From contig JAJFHS010000042.1 of assembly GCA_021775475.1 (NCBI GenBank), positions 62,001 through 126,000 of the forward strand: a stretch of DNA of 64,000 nucleotides. The letters are read 5' to 3'. Made by a program: the position numbers and the translations under genes. The notes under the pieces were generated by a model. The model was not told the DNA's origin. It searched no databases and saw only the letters and a program-made list of their open reading frames with translations. Of this stretch, positions 21,757 through 31,079 are shown one piece after another. The stretch comes from Hyphomicrobiales bacterium. GTDB lineage: Bacteria; Pseudomonadota; Alphaproteobacteria; Rhizobiales; JAJFHR01. How positions within the stretch are numbered: the stretch's first letter is position 1; each line of letters begins with the position of its first letter.

Positions 21757-22603
21757 CTATTTTCAAAACTCCGAAAAACATCTCAATCCGGTTACAATAA
21801 AACCGGTCCACAACAGAGGCCCAAACCCCTCAAACATCAGAGCGTTTCCACACCACCCCTTAAAACATATGTAAACCACCCAGGACCGGATACAGTCCGC
21901 CCGTGACCACACGCGAACGCATGCAGTACATTGAAAGCAATACATAAGTATAAGATAGCCTACAGACACAAATTAAACCGAAAACCGCCCAGTTTAACCG
22001 TATGCGCAACTCAGAATACTGTGGTGAACGTGGAACAGGACTTTATAACTACCCTGCTTGCCCCCATCGCCCTTAATTCTGAAAAGACAATACACAAACG
22101 GCGTCATGCTGGCAATAGCTGAATCGATACAATCCGTATACGAACTTCTCAAAAATTCAATTTTTATCGCACCGAATTATAGCGCCATGAGTGCAAATAC
22201 TTGAGGAATAGGCAGAATTTCAGCAAGCGATTTTTTTTGCATGAGGCATGTTTTTTCGGCTCGATTCTGCGATTTTTTTTCATAACATCAGAGTCCTGAC
22301 CTTTTACCAGGCGTTCTGATTTGGGCAAAGCCTTGCTAACGCTTTGATTCCCTGAAAGAAACTTATTTTATCATCTGTATACGGATGAAAGTGTCGATCT
22401 GCGGTTTTGAACCAGGTCGTTCCAATATGTTCAAAATACCACAGTTTGGCTAAATTCGACTCAAGAACAATGCCGCTCCGCCAAAAGCCGGATAGCTAAA
22501 TTTGAGTATTATTTACAACACTTTGTGATGTCAGTGAAAATTTGCAATAATTGGCCATCAGGCAAATGCTGCCTGTTCCCAAACATACGTCGGGATTTAC
22601 TTT
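21757..22603. other. Gene-free region near dnaA, possible origin or regulatory region
   Basis: These 847 bp hold no convincing gene; short open frames are unlike any family. Seen: three CCACA-type partial DnaA boxes on one strand (21808-21812, GTTTCCACA at 21844-21852, near 21906), each at least two mismatches from TTATCCACA; a TGTGGTGAA near 22020; several GANTC sites; T-tracts of 8, 6 and 8 at 22231, 22251 and 22273, about two helical turns apart; a 12-bp direct repeat GCGATTTTTTTT (22227-22238, 22269-22280); and an inverted pair ATCCGTATAC/GTATACGGAT (22132-22141, 22377-22386). Position beside dnaA and AT-rich tracts fit an origin, but the boxes are too weak to call oriC. In many alphaproteobacteria oriC lies elsewhere. 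Confidence 0.3.
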
Positions 22604-22870
22604 TTAAGCGGAAATAGCCTGGATACGCTTTGACAGCCGCGAAACTTTCCGCGCTGCGGTATTTTTGTGAAAAATGCCTTTTTGGGCACCACGAACCAGT
22701 TCGGGCTCGGCAGCAGCAAACGCTGCAACAGCAGCTGTCTTGTCTCCACTTGCGATAGCTTCTTCAACTTTACGCAGGTAGGTTTTGATCCGGCTGCGGC
22801 GAGAGCGGTTTACGTCTGTGCGCCGGGCCAGTTTACGAATAGCTTTTTTTGCTGATGATGTGTTTGCCAT
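22604..22870 (-). CDS. rpsT: 30S ribosomal protein S20
   Basis: Primary-binding small-subunit protein that contacts the 5' and 3' minor domains of 16S rRNA. The 88 aa basic protein begins [13 protein letters not shown] and ends in the conserved [12 protein letters not shown]. Length is normal. It is a single-gene unit with a good upstream promoter and a leader of about 155 nt; S20 represses its own translation in E. coli. rpsT close to dnaA is the usual alphaproteobacterial arrangement. Confidence 0.97.
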   Translation of the reverse strand: MANTSSAKKAIRKLARRTDVNRSRRSRIKTYLRKVEEAIASGDKTAAVAAFAAAEPELVRGAQKGIFHKNTAARKVSRLSKRIQAISA

Positions 22871-22933
22871 GAGCTACTCATCAAGTCCTAATCTAGTTAT
22901 CACAAAATTTCTAAAAGCGCATCTGGAACAACA

Positions 22934-22976
22934 CTGTCTTGAGCCAACTCTGTCTTGAATCAACTCTGCCTCAAGG
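22934..22976. repeat. 16-bp tandem repeat in the rpsT leader
   Basis: CTGTCTTGAGCCAACT (22934-22949) is followed directly by CTGTCTTGAATCAACT (22950-22965) and a partial third copy CTGCCTCAAGG. It lies within the predicted 5' untranslated region of rpsT. Confidence 0.6.
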
Positions 22977-23031
22977 TTGCCAAATGGGCGTGAACGGGAA
23001 TTTTTTTACAAAAACCACATCTCTGCGCGGA

Positions 23032-23060
23032 GTTATACCCATGGTTTTTGTCCACGTCAA
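23032..23060 (-). promoter_or_regulatory. Sigma-70-type promoter for rpsT
   Basis: On the minus strand TTGACG (23060-23055) and TATAAC (23037-23032) are separated by exactly 17 bp. Transcription would start near 23025, giving an rpsT leader of about 155 nt. A 10-bp inverted repeat (23008-23017 and 23042-23051) overlaps the promoter. Confidence 0.6.
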
Positions 23061-23101
23061 CAGATGTAATTGCCTAAAATTGGCGAATGCTTAAATTTTG
23101 C

Positions 23102-23875
23102 CTATTTATTTTTAAATTGCGGGCTGCGTTTGTCAATAAATGCCTGCATGCCCTCCTTTTGGTCGTCAGTGGCAAACATCGATTGAAACAGCCGACGCTC
23201 AAACCGGACACCTTCATAAAGTGTTGTTTCATAAGCTTTATTTGTAGATTCCTTGATCATCATAATTGCCGGCAATGAGAAATCAGCAATTTTCGCAGCG
23301 ACTTTCATAGTCTCTTCAAGCAATTGATCCGCCGGAACCACGCGTGAAACCAACCCTGATCTTTCTGCTTCTTCCGCATCCATCATACGACCGGTAAGGT
23401 TCATTTCCATGGCTTTTGACTTGCCCACGAACCTTGTCAGGCGCTGGGTTCCCCCCACACCGGGCATAACGCCTAAGGATACCTCAGGCTGACCGAATTT
23501 CGCCGTATCGGCTGCCAGAATGAAATCACACATCATGGCAAGCTCACAGCCACCGCCCAATGCATAACCGGCCACAGCTGCAATCACCGGCTTTCGTGCC
23601 CGGCTGACGCTGTCCCACGAGGTCAAAAAGTCGCCGAGATAGACATCCATATAGGATTTTGACTGCATTTCCTTGATATCGGCGCCGGCGGCAAAGGCTT
23701 TTTCGCTTCCGGTTATGACAATGCAGCCAATCGCCTCATCAGCTTCAAATTTTTCCAGTGCCTCATTGAGTTCCCCAATCAGGGCGCTGCTCAACGCATT
23801 GAGAGCCTTGGGGCGATTTAATGTAATCTGCCCCACCCGGCCCTCGGTTTTCACGATAATATTGTCATACGCCAT
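23102..23875 (-). CDS. Enoyl-CoA hydratase
   Basis: Crotonase-fold enzyme that hydrates trans-2-enoyl-CoA in beta-oxidation. The 257 aa protein has the oxyanion-hole segments [11 protein letters not shown] and [11 protein letters not shown], the glutamate of [14 protein letters not shown], and the second catalytic Glu region ([15 protein letters not shown]). These match short-chain enoyl-CoA hydratases very closely (EchA8/FadB1 type). Its place between mutM and rpsT is conserved in Rhizobiales. It is probably transcribed alone; 81 bp separate it from mutM. Confidence 0.92.
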   Translation of the reverse strand: MAYDNIIVKTEGRVGQITLNRPKALNALSSALIGELNEALEKFEADEAIGCIVITGSEKAFAAGADIKEMQSKSYMDVYLGDFLTSWDSVSRARKPVIAAVAGYALGGGCELAMMCDFILAADTAKFGQPEVSLGVMPGVGGTQRLTRFVGKSKAMEMNLTGRMMDAEEAERSGLVSRVVPADQLLEETMKVAAKIADFSLPAIMMIKESTNKAYETTLYEGVRFERRLFQSMFATDDQKEGMQAFIDKRSPQFKNK

Positions 23876-23956
23876 GGCTAAAATCCTCTTTTTTTATGGC
23901 TATAGGTTCATGGAACGCTTTCTGGCGCAACCGTAATTTGGGATAGGTCTTACACG

Positions 23957-24805
23957 TTATCTCTGGCATTTCGGGCAATAGAAACTCGATCGACCGCTTT
24001 GCACTATTCTTTTGATCTTGCCTGAGCAATCATCATGCTTGCAGTTTTCGCCTTGGCGCCCGTAAACGTCAAACGTATGCTGGAAATATCCCAACTCGCC
24101 ATTGGTCTGCACATAATCATTCAGGCTTGAGCCGCCAGCCTTTATGGCATCGCTTAACACGGTGCGAATGGCCGAAGCCAGCGCGTCAGCGCGTTCACGG
24201 TTTCTGCATAGTGTGGAGGCCCGGCGCAAGGGTGAAAGATGGCTGCGGTAAAGCGCTTCACACACATATATATTGCCCAGCCCGGCAATATTTTTCTGAT
24301 CCAGCAGGCCAGCCTTGAGGTTGGTTTTCTTATTCTTAAAACAGTGCGACAGGAAATCTCCCGAAAGTTCATTGCCCAAAGGTTCAATGCCAATATTTTT
24401 CAGCAGCCTGTGCGTTGACATCTCTTTGGCATCAAACAATGTCATCAGGCCAAAGCGGCGCGGGTCGCTATAGGTGATCCTGGCACCATTGCTCATATGA
24501 AAGACTACATGATCATGGGTGCCAATTGCCTCATCAATCCCGGCAAGCGGCGCTTCTTCAATATTAAAACTGCCTGACATCCCTAAGTGCATGAGCAGCA
24601 CTTCGCTACTGTCAAGTTCAGCCACAATGTATTTGGCCCGCCGCCACAAAGCAGTAACGGTGCAGTTTTCCAATCTGGCCACAAAATTCTCGGGAAATGG
24701 AATGCGCAAATTATCGCGTCTTTGTTCGACCCGGACAAAACGATTGTTCTCCATCACGGGTGCCAGACCACGGCAAACGGTTTCAACTTCGGGAAGTTCG
24801 GGCAT
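23957..24805 (-). CDS. mutM: Formamidopyrimidine-DNA glycosylase
   Basis: Bifunctional glycosylase/AP lyase that removes 8-oxoguanine and formamidopyrimidines from DNA. The mature N-terminus must be Pro-Glu, so the start is the ATG at 24805 (MPELPEVETV); 19 codons upstream are open but not conserved. The 282 aa product includes the helix-two-turn-helix region (DQKNIAGLGNIYVCEALY, in part NIAGLGNIY) and a C-terminal zinc finger with four cysteines (CKHDDC and CPKC). It is divergent from ubiE, with 107 bp between starts. Confidence 0.96.
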   Translation of the reverse strand: MPELPEVETVCRGLAPVMENNRFVRVEQRRDNLRIPFPENFVARLENCTVTALWRRAKYIVAELDSSEVLLMHLGMSGSFNIEEAPLAGIDEAIGTHDHVVFHMSNGARITYSDPRRFGLMTLFDAKEMSTHRLLKNIGIEPLGNELSGDFLSHCFKNKKTNLKAGLLDQKNIAGLGNIYVCEALYRSHLSPLRRASTLCRNRERADALASAIRTVLSDAIKAGGSSLNDYVQTNGELGYFQHTFDVYGRQGENCKHDDCSGKIKRIVQSGRSSFYCPKCQR

Positions 24806-24912
24806 AGCTGCCGGTTCCAATGCAATTAAGCCTGTGATATGGCAAACGTGGTCACGCGCCATTTGCTATTGTATATTAACAGTAGAGATAATCTTACAGG
24901 AAATTCAAGCCC

Positions 24913-25686
24913 ATGAGCGGCACCAGCAACAAATTTGAGCCACCGGTTGATTTTGGCAACACCTCTGTTGAGGCAGACAAAAAACAGAGTCTGGTAAATA
25001 ATGTCTTTGACCAGGTCGCCAGTCGTTATGATCTGATGAATGATGTTATGTCGGGCGGGCTGCACCGGGTATGGAAATCGATTTTAATCGACACCCTGGC
25101 CCCGCCAAATTCTTCTCGCCCCTTTCATCTGCTTGATGTTGCCGGTGGCACTGGTGATATCGCCAACAGGTTTCTCGATGCCGGTGGTGCGGGCTGTGAA
25201 GTTACCTTGTGTGATATCAACCCCAATATGATTGCGGCAGGTATGGCCCAGTCAGCCGCAAACAAACGATCAAAAAATATGCATTTTGCCACCGGCAATG
25301 CCGAGGCTCTACCATTTTCAGACCAGGTGTTTGATGCTTACACCATCGCTTTTGGCATTCGCAATGTTACCCGCATAGACAAGGCACTGGCTGAGGCTTT
25401 GCGGGTTTTAAAGCCGGGCGGGCGGTTTTTGTGTCTGGAGTTTTCAAGCATTGATATCCCCGGCCTTGATGCCCTTTACGACACTTATTCCAACAATGCC
25501 ATACCGCTGATGGGCAAGCTGATAACCGGAAATGCCGAGCCTTATCGCTATCTGGTAGAAAGCATTCGCAAATTTCCCAACCAGAGAAATTTTTCCCGTA
25601 TGATCGAAAGTGTGGGCTTTGACCGGGTCTCTCACCAAAACCTCACCGGCGGCATTGTCGCCATTCATTCCGCATGGCGATTGTAG
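24913..25686 (+). CDS. ubiE: Ubiquinone/menaquinone biosynthesis C-methyltransferase UbiE
   Basis: SAM-dependent enzyme that C-methylates 2-methoxy-6-polyprenyl-benzoquinol in ubiquinone synthesis. The 257 aa protein begins its conserved part with [20 protein letters not shown], here shortened to [12 protein letters not shown], then the SAM motif [11 protein letters not shown] and the [11 protein letters not shown] block. The ending [14 protein letters not shown] is typical. It is followed after 29 bp by ubiB, with which it forms a conserved ubiquinone operon. The ATG follows a modest AGGAAA site. Confidence 0.96.
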   Translation: MSGTSNKFEPPVDFGNTSVEADKKQSLVNNVFDQVASRYDLMNDVMSGGLHRVWKSILIDTLAPPNSSRPFHLLDVAGGTGDIANRFLDAGGAGCEVTLCDINPNMIAAGMAQSAANKRSKNMHFATGNAEALPFSDQVFDAYTIAFGIRNVTRIDKALAEALRVLKPGGRFLCLEFSSIDIPGLDALYDTYSNNAIPLMGKLITGNAEPYRYLVESIRKFPNQRNFSRMIESVGFDRVSHQNLTGGIVAIHSAWRL

Positions 25687-25715
25687 TTTCCCAGGATTAT
25701 CGAGGCAGAATTTAA

Positions 25716-27302
25716 GTGTTTTCATCCATCGGACATATCATTGGCTTGAGCAAAACCGGCCTGATCCTGCTGCGCCATGGTGCCTTGTTTCCCAAAGTTT
25801 TAAGCGCGGATGCCCCTTACCCGATCAAAGCCTTGCATAAGCTTCTTCACCGGCGCGAGAAAAAACAGTCGCAATCGCACGGGAGCCGACTGGTCAAAGC
25901 CCTGCCTGAACTGGGGCCGAGTTACATAAAGCTCGGCCAGTTTCTCGCCACCAGACCCGATGTGATCGGAGCAGAGTTAGCCGATGACCTAAAAGCCCTG
26001 CAGGACGACCTGCCACCGTTTGAGCACAACACAGCCCTAGATGAAATCAGGCGCGGGTTAGGACGCGACCCGTCAGATGCCTTTGAAAACATTGGCATGG
26101 CCATTGCAGCCGCCTCAATTGCTCAAGTCCACAAGGCTACGGTGAAGGACGATAATGGCGCAATCCGCGATGTTGCCGTCAAGGTGTTGAGGCCGGGCAT
26201 TGAAAAGAAATTTGCCAAAGACCTTGGCAGTTTCTTTTTTGCCACGCGCATGCTCGAGCGGCTGGACAAGCGCTCGCGGCGTATGCGCCCGGTAGCTGCC
26301 ATCGAAACTCTGGCCCAATCAGTCAAGATCGAGATGGATTTGCGTCTGGAAGCTGCTGCCATATCGGAAATGGCTGAAAATGTTGCCAATGATCCAGATT
26401 TCAAAGTTCCTGAGGTCGATTGGAGCCGGACTTCGCAGCGTGTCCTCACCCTGCAATGGGTTGACGGCATTGCGCTTAATGATATTGAGAAAATCAAACA
26501 GGCAGGCCATGATTTAAAAAAGATTTCCCGCCAGGTTATCCAGTCGTTTTTGCGCCATGCCATGCGTGATGGCTTTTTTCATGCCGATATGCATCAGGGC
26601 AATCTGTTTGTCGTTCAATCCGGCGATCTGGTTGCTGTTGATTTTGGCATTATGGGGCGGCTGGCACCAAAAGACCGGCGTTTTCTCGCAGAAATTCTCT
26701 ACGGCTTCATCAAGCGTGATTATACTCGCATTGCTCAGGTACATTTTGATGCGGGCTACGTGCCACCGCACCAGTCGCCGGAACTTTTTGCTCAAGCCTT
26801 GCGCGCGATTGGTGAGCCGATCATGGGGCAATCCGCTGAGGATATTTCCATGGCCAACCTGCTGGGCCAGCTGTTTTTTGTGACCGAACAGTTCGATATG
26901 GAAATGCAACCACAATTGATGTTGCTGCAAAAAACCATGGTGGTGGTGGAAGGTGTTGGCCGCACTTTTGATGCCAACCTTAATATGTGGGAGATTGCAG
27001 AACCCGTTGTTGAAGAATGGATGAAATCAAAATTGGGGCCGGAAGCCCGTCTTAATGATGCCGTTGAGGGCGCTGCCGCCCTTGGCAAGCTGGTAGAACA
27101 CTTTCCGGAATTCCTTGCCGGAGCCGAAAAAGCAGCAAACCTGCTCTCCGGGCTTACTTTGAACGAGGGAATGAAACAGGATAGCCAGGTTCTCAAACAG
27201 GTAAATGACCTGAAAGATAAACGCGATTGGCAAAAGACTGCAGCGCTTTGGCTTGGCGCGCTGGCTCTGGTGGTTATTGCTGCGGTGCAACTTAGCGGCT
27301 AA
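25716..27302 (+). CDS. ubiB: Ubiquinone biosynthesis accessory kinase-like protein UbiB
   Basis: Membrane-associated atypical kinase/ATPase of the ABC1/ADCK family needed for ubiquinone synthesis. The 528 aa protein has the family's KxGQ motif in YIKLGQFLATRPD, the Ala-rich loop AAASIAQVHKA that replaces the P-loop, and the kinase-like DMHQGN and VDFGIMGRL. One C-terminal hydrophobic segment (TAALWLGALALVVIAAVQL) can anchor it in the inner membrane. It starts at a GTG preceded by GAGG. It follows ubiE and precedes coaBC closely. Confidence 0.95.
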   Translation: MFSSIGHIIGLSKTGLILLRHGALFPKVLSADAPYPIKALHKLLHRREKKQSQSHGSRLVKALPELGPSYIKLGQFLATRPDVIGAELADDLKALQDDLPPFEHNTALDEIRRGLGRDPSDAFENIGMAIAAASIAQVHKATVKDDNGAIRDVAVKVLRPGIEKKFAKDLGSFFFATRMLERLDKRSRRMRPVAAIETLAQSVKIEMDLRLEAAAISEMAENVANDPDFKVPEVDWSRTSQRVLTLQWVDGIALNDIEKIKQAGHDLKKISRQVIQSFLRHAMRDGFFHADMHQGNLFVVQSGDLVAVDFGIMGRLAPKDRRFLAEILYGFIKRDYTRIAQVHFDAGYVPPHQSPELFAQALRAIGEPIMGQSAEDISMANLLGQLFFVTEQFDMEMQPQLMLLQKTMVVVEGVGRTFDANLNMWEIAEPVVEEWMKSKLGPEARLNDAVEGAAALGKLVEHFPEFLAGAEKAANLLSGLTLNEGMKQDSQVLKQVNDLKDKRDWQKTAALWLGALALVVIAAVQLSG

Positions 27303-27333
27303 AGTAAAGTAAGATGGCTGGAAATTGACGCAC

Positions 27334-28554
27334 ATGCTCAAAGACAAACGCATATTATTGATTATCAGCGGCGGAATTGCCGCCTATAAATCACTGGGAT
27401 TGATTCGCCAACTCAAGGACAAGGGCGCAGAAGTTGTGCCCATCCTCACCCGTAGCGGTGCTGAATTCGTAACACCTTTGTCAATTGCCGCCCTGGCCGG
27501 TCATAAAGTCTATCAGGACCTGTTTGATCTCAATGAAGAAGCGGAAATGGGACATATTGAATTGTCACGCTCAGCGGATTTGATTGTGGTCGCCCCGGCA
27601 ACGGCAAATCTGATGGCAAAAATGGCCAATGGTCTTGCCGATGATCTGGCCTCAACCACCCTGCTGGCCACCGATACCGATATACTGGTGGCCCCCTCCA
27701 TGAATGTGCGCATGTGGCAACATGGCGCTACTCAGCGCAACGTCTCGATATTGCTCCAGGATAATGTTGAATTTATTGGACCAAATGACGGGCCGATGGC
27801 CTGTGGCGAATTTGGCCCGGGTAGAATGGCTGAGCCCGACGAAATCGTGGCTGCCATCATTGAAAAACTGGATCGCCTCACCAGCCAGCCCCTGAAAGAC
27901 CGGCGTGTCCTGATTACGGCGGGGCCGACCCACGAGGCCATTGATCCGGTGCGCTATATCGCCAACAGATCGTCAGGCAAACAGGGCTTTGCCATTGCTA
28001 CCGAGGCCGCGCGTCGCGGTGCCGAGGTGGTTTTGGTAGCCGGTCCCACATCTTGCCCGACACCACCGGGCGTCAAGCGCATTGATGTTGAAACCGCTGT
28101 AGAAATGTTGCAGGCATGTGAAAATTCCGGCAATTTTGATGTTGCAATCTTTGCCGCCGCCGTCGCTGACTGGCGGGTAAAATCGCCTGCAAAACAGAAA
28201 ATGAAAAAGACCGGAAAAAAATCGGCAGGGAACGGTTTTGCCGATCTCGATTTTGTTGAAAATCCCGATATTCTTGGCACCATCTCGCACAAAAAACAAA
28301 ACCGGCCACCTCTGGTTATCGGCTTTGCTGCCGAAACTGAAAATGTTGACACCAACGCAGCGGCCAAGCGCTCACGCAAGGGCTGTGACTGGATTGTTGC
28401 CAATGATGTTTCTCCTGAAACCGGAATCATGGGCGGAGACTTCAATCAAATTCTTCTGGTAACTGAAGACGGCTCAGAAAAATGGCCTCGGTATTCCAAA
28501 CAAAAAGTTGCCGTAAAACTTCTCGAACGCATCGCCACACACTTGTCTGATTAA
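27334..28554 (+). CDS. coaBC: Bifunctional phosphopantothenoylcysteine decarboxylase/synthetase CoaBC
   Basis: Performs two successive steps of coenzyme A synthesis: cysteine addition to phosphopantothenate (CoaB) and decarboxylation (CoaC). The 406 aa product has an N-terminal flavoprotein domain with SGGIAAYKS, VAPATANLMAKMANG, the PSMNVRMW loop and CGEFGPGRM, then a C-terminal CoaB domain beginning VLITAGPTHEAIDPVRYI with SSGKQG. I place the start at the ATG at 27334; a TTG three codons earlier has no support. dut follows after 21 bp. Confidence 0.96.
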   Translation: MLKDKRILLIISGGIAAYKSLGLIRQLKDKGAEVVPILTRSGAEFVTPLSIAALAGHKVYQDLFDLNEEAEMGHIELSRSADLIVVAPATANLMAKMANGLADDLASTTLLATDTDILVAPSMNVRMWQHGATQRNVSILLQDNVEFIGPNDGPMACGEFGPGRMAEPDEIVAAIIEKLDRLTSQPLKDRRVLITAGPTHEAIDPVRYIANRSSGKQGFAIATEAARRGAEVVLVAGPTSCPTPPGVKRIDVETAVEMLQACENSGNFDVAIFAAAVADWRVKSPAKQKMKKTGKKSAGNGFADLDFVENPDILGTISHKKQNRPPLVIGFAAETENVDTNAAAKRSRKGCDWIVANDVSPETGIMGGDFNQILLVTEDGSEKWPRYSKQKVAVKLLERIATHLSD

Positions 28555-28575
28555 ATTTTTTCGCCCGGATTTTCA

Positions 28576-29037
28576 ATGACCAACTCAATTCCTCTCAAAA
28601 TCAGGCTGCTGGACCATGCAATAGGTCTCGAAGCGCCAAAATATCAAAGCGCGGCGGCCTCAGGCATGGACCTGATTGCAGCAATTGATAAAAACACCCC
28701 CATAGTGCTGCAACCCGGCCAACGCCAACTCATCCCTACCGGATTGACCATGGAACTGCCCAAGGGTATGGAGGCTCAGGTAAGGCCGCGCTCGGGTCTG
28801 GCGTTGAAGCATGGCATCACCGTGTTGAACTCACCCGGCACCATAGATGCCGATTATCGCGGTGAGGTCTCTGTGGTGTTGATTAATCACGGGAGCAAAA
28901 AATTTGAGATAGTGCGGGGCAGTCGTATCGCCCAATTGGTTATTGCACCGGTTGTACAGCTTGAAGTTTTGGTGGTTGATGAATTAAGCGCTACCATGCG
29001 CGGGTCCGGTGGATACGGTTCCACCGGTACTCAATAA
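28576..29037 (+). CDS. dut: dUTP diphosphatase
   Basis: Trimeric dUTPase that hydrolyses dUTP to dUMP, limiting uracil in DNA and feeding dTMP synthesis. The 153 aa protein carries all five motifs in order: AAASGMDL, PRSGLALKHGI, GTIDADYRGEV with the catalytic Asp, RIAQLVI, and the C-terminal GSGGYGSTG arm. Length is normal. It lies in the coaBC-dut pair conserved in alphaproteobacteria and is followed 14 bp later by the MoeB-like gene. Confidence 0.97.
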   Translation: MTNSIPLKIRLLDHAIGLEAPKYQSAAASGMDLIAAIDKNTPIVLQPGQRQLIPTGLTMELPKGMEAQVRPRSGLALKHGITVLNSPGTIDADYRGEVSVVLINHGSKKFEIVRGSRIAQLVIAPVVQLEVLVVDELSATMRGSGGYGSTGTQ

Positions 29038-29051
29038 ACGGGTTTTGCACC

Positions 29052-29852
29052 ATGCTGGATGATCTCGAACTTGAAAGATATATGCGCCACATTCTGTTGC
29101 GCGAAGTTGGCGGTGCGGGCCAGCAAAAGCTTAAAGATGCCAGGGTTCTGGTGATCGGTGCGGGTGGTCTGGGGGCACCGGTTTTGCTCTATCTGGCTGC
29201 TGCCGGGGTTGGCAAGCTTGGTATTGTTGATGATGACACGGTCGCCCTGTCCAATTTACAGCGCCAGATTATCCATAAAACCTCGAATATTGACGTTGCC
29301 AAGACCACAAGTGCGCGCGAGACACTGAGCGACGTTAATCCCCATGTGAAGGTCAATCTTCACAATTGCCGGATTGTTGCCGAAAATGCCCTTGAAATCA
29401 TTTCCGGTTACGACATTGTGGTCGATGGCTCGGACAATTTTCCCACCAGATACCTGATGAATGATGCCTGCTATTTTGCCCGCAAACCACTGGTTTCAGC
29501 CGCCGTAGGCCAATTTGACGGTCAGATAACCACGTTCCGCGCCTCCGAAGTTGATAGTGACGGCATCCCCAACCCGAATTACCGCTGCCTCTACCCGCAA
29601 GCACCGCCGCCCGGCACAGTGCCTTCTTGCGAAGAAGCCGGTATTATCGGCGCTCTCACCGGCATCATGGGAACGTTGCAGGCGATGGAAGTGTTGAAGG
29701 AGATACTGGGCATTGGCACCAGCCTTGTGGGTCGGCTTTTGTTATTTGATGCCTTGTCAACGCGCTGGCAGCCGGTGAGTTACAAGTGGGATGAAGATAA
29801 CGCGTTGAGCGGACGCAATCCCACCATTCACGACCTTTCTATCCATCAATAA
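29052..29852 (+). CDS. moeB: HesA/MoeB/ThiF family adenylyltransferase, MoeB-like
   Basis: E1-like enzyme that adenylates the C-terminus of a ubiquitin-like sulfur carrier, probably MoaD for molybdopterin synthesis or ThiS for thiamine. The 266 aa protein has the nucleotide-binding GAGGLGAPV, the SNLQRQIIH loop with the catalytic Arg, DGSDNFPTRYL and the cysteine of PSCEEAG. The paired CxxC zinc motifs of E. coli MoeB are not both visible, so MoeB or ThiF remains open. It closes the ubiE-ubiB-coaBC-dut run and is convergent with a dehydrogenase gene. Confidence 0.85.
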   Translation: MLDDLELERYMRHILLREVGGAGQQKLKDARVLVIGAGGLGAPVLLYLAAAGVGKLGIVDDDTVALSNLQRQIIHKTSNIDVAKTTSARETLSDVNPHVKVNLHNCRIVAENALEIISGYDIVVDGSDNFPTRYLMNDACYFARKPLVSAAVGQFDGQITTFRASEVDSDGIPNPNYRCLYPQAPPPGTVPSCEEAGIIGALTGIMGTLQAMEVLKEILGIGTSLVGRLLLFDALSTRWQPVSYKWDEDNALSGRNPTIHDLSIHQ

Positions 29853-29882
29853 GCAAGACAGGTTCGACAAAACTCCAACCCG

Positions 29883-29901
29883 TCCCGGCCTTGAGCCGGG
29901 A
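29883..29901. repeat. Solo palindromic repeat between convergent genes
   Basis: TCCCGGC-CTTGA-GCCGGGA is a 7-bp stem with a 5-nt loop, flanked by CCG on the left and TGG on the right. It resembles the paired element at 35178-35295 in layout (GC stem around CTTGA) and is a common kind of dispersed palindrome in alphaproteobacteria. It may also serve as a bidirectional transcript end here. Confidence 0.5.
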
Positions 29902-29930
29902 TGGCGCGAGTGATTTTGGTAATCTGACTC

Positions 29931-30923
29931 TTAAAGCATCGCCGGAACAACCCGGTCGGGTGGTGTGTGGCCATCAATGAATGTTTTGATATTGATAATG
30001 ACCTTTTCGCCCATGTCCATGCGGCCTTCAATGGTGGCTGAACCCATGTGCGGTAAAAGCAGCACGCGCTTGTTGCGCACCAGTTTTGGATTAACCGCAG
30101 GCTCATGTTCAAAAACGTCAAGACCGGCCCCGGCTATTTCTTCCGCCTCCAGCATGCGCGCCAGAGCATTTTCATCAATGACCTCGCCGCGCGCTGTATT
30201 GACAATATAGGCTGATGGCTGAATGAGCTTGAGGCGGCGGGCTGACAAGAGATGATATGTTGCTGGTGTATGCGGGCAATTTACCGAAATAATGTCCATA
30301 CGCGCCAGCATCTGGTCGAGGCTCTCCCAATAGGTTGCTTCGAGATCATCTTCAATTGATTGCGCCACGCGATGGCGATTATGATAATGAATGGACAGAC
30401 CAAAGGCCTTGGCGCGCCGCGCCACCGCCTGGCCGATACGGCCCATGCCAATAATTCCCAACCGCTTGCCAAAAATCCTGTTGCCTAACATCCACGTCGG
30501 TGACCAGCCTTTCCAGTTGGTTTTTTCTTCCGAGATAGCCGCCGCACCTTCCAGCAACCGCCTGGGAACAGCCAGTATCAGCGCCATTGTCATGTCGGCT
30601 GTATCTTCGGTGAGAACACCGGGTGTATTGGTAACGGTGACGCCACAGGCCTGGGCCGTACCCACATCAATATTGTCAACGCCTGTGCCAAAATTGGCAA
30701 TCAACTTCAGGTTTGGTCCGGCCTGGGATATAATTGATTTGTCAATTGTATCGGTAACTGTGGGCACCAGTACGTCGGCGCGTTTGACAGCTGCAACCAT
30801 CTGTCCCTGGTCCATAGGTACATCTTCCAGGTTCAGTTCTGTATCAAACAATTCGCGCATGCGGGTTTCAACCACGTCAGGCAATTTACGTGTTACAATT
30901 ACTAATGGCTTTTTGCTGCTCAT
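29931..30923 (-). CDS. D-2-hydroxyacid dehydrogenase, glyoxylate/hydroxypyruvate reductase-like
   Basis: NAD(P)-dependent reductase of D-2-hydroxyacids; closest in pattern to GhrB-type glyoxylate/hydroxypyruvate reductases. The 330 aa protein has the catalytic Arg in VNTARGEVID, Glu in DVFEHEP and His in LLPHMGSAT, and the nucleotide-binding GIIGMGRIGQAVARR. The substrate cannot be fixed from sequence. I start it at the ATG at 30923 (MSSKKPLVIVTRK), preceded by GGAA; the frame opens six codons earlier. It is convergent with the MoeB-like gene and divergent from the SH3-like gene. Confidence 0.88.
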   Translation of the reverse strand: MSSKKPLVIVTRKLPDVVETRMRELFDTELNLEDVPMDQGQMVAAVKRADVLVPTVTDTIDKSIISQAGPNLKLIANFGTGVDNIDVGTAQACGVTVTNTPGVLTEDTADMTMALILAVPRRLLEGAAAISEEKTNWKGWSPTWMLGNRIFGKRLGIIGMGRIGQAVARRAKAFGLSIHYHNRHRVAQSIEDDLEATYWESLDQMLARMDIISVNCPHTPATYHLLSARRLKLIQPSAYIVNTARGEVIDENALARMLEAEEIAGAGLDVFEHEPAVNPKLVRNKRVLLLPHMGSATIEGRMDMGEKVIINIKTFIDGHTPPDRVVPAML

Positions 30924-31079
30924 TTGTGTTCCAACTATCAAAAATTTAGAAGGTATTAACCTTAAAAAGAGACATTAAGAGTTGCATTATTTGTAAAAAT
31001 CGCGAATTTAGGGGATCTGTACTAACGGCAACGCACGGCTGAATAATACCAGATACCCTTTATCATCGATAATTACAAA

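Noticed and set aside
21763-22122. Short open frames in the gene-free region upstream of the rhodanese gene
   Set aside because: No ribosome binding site, no conserved pattern and no family resemblance; kept only as part of the region description.
30945-30951. TTTAGAA half of an Irr box upstream of the hydroxyacid dehydrogenase
   Set aside because: Only one half-site; the other half (ATTAACC) does not match. Single 7-mers are expected by chance.
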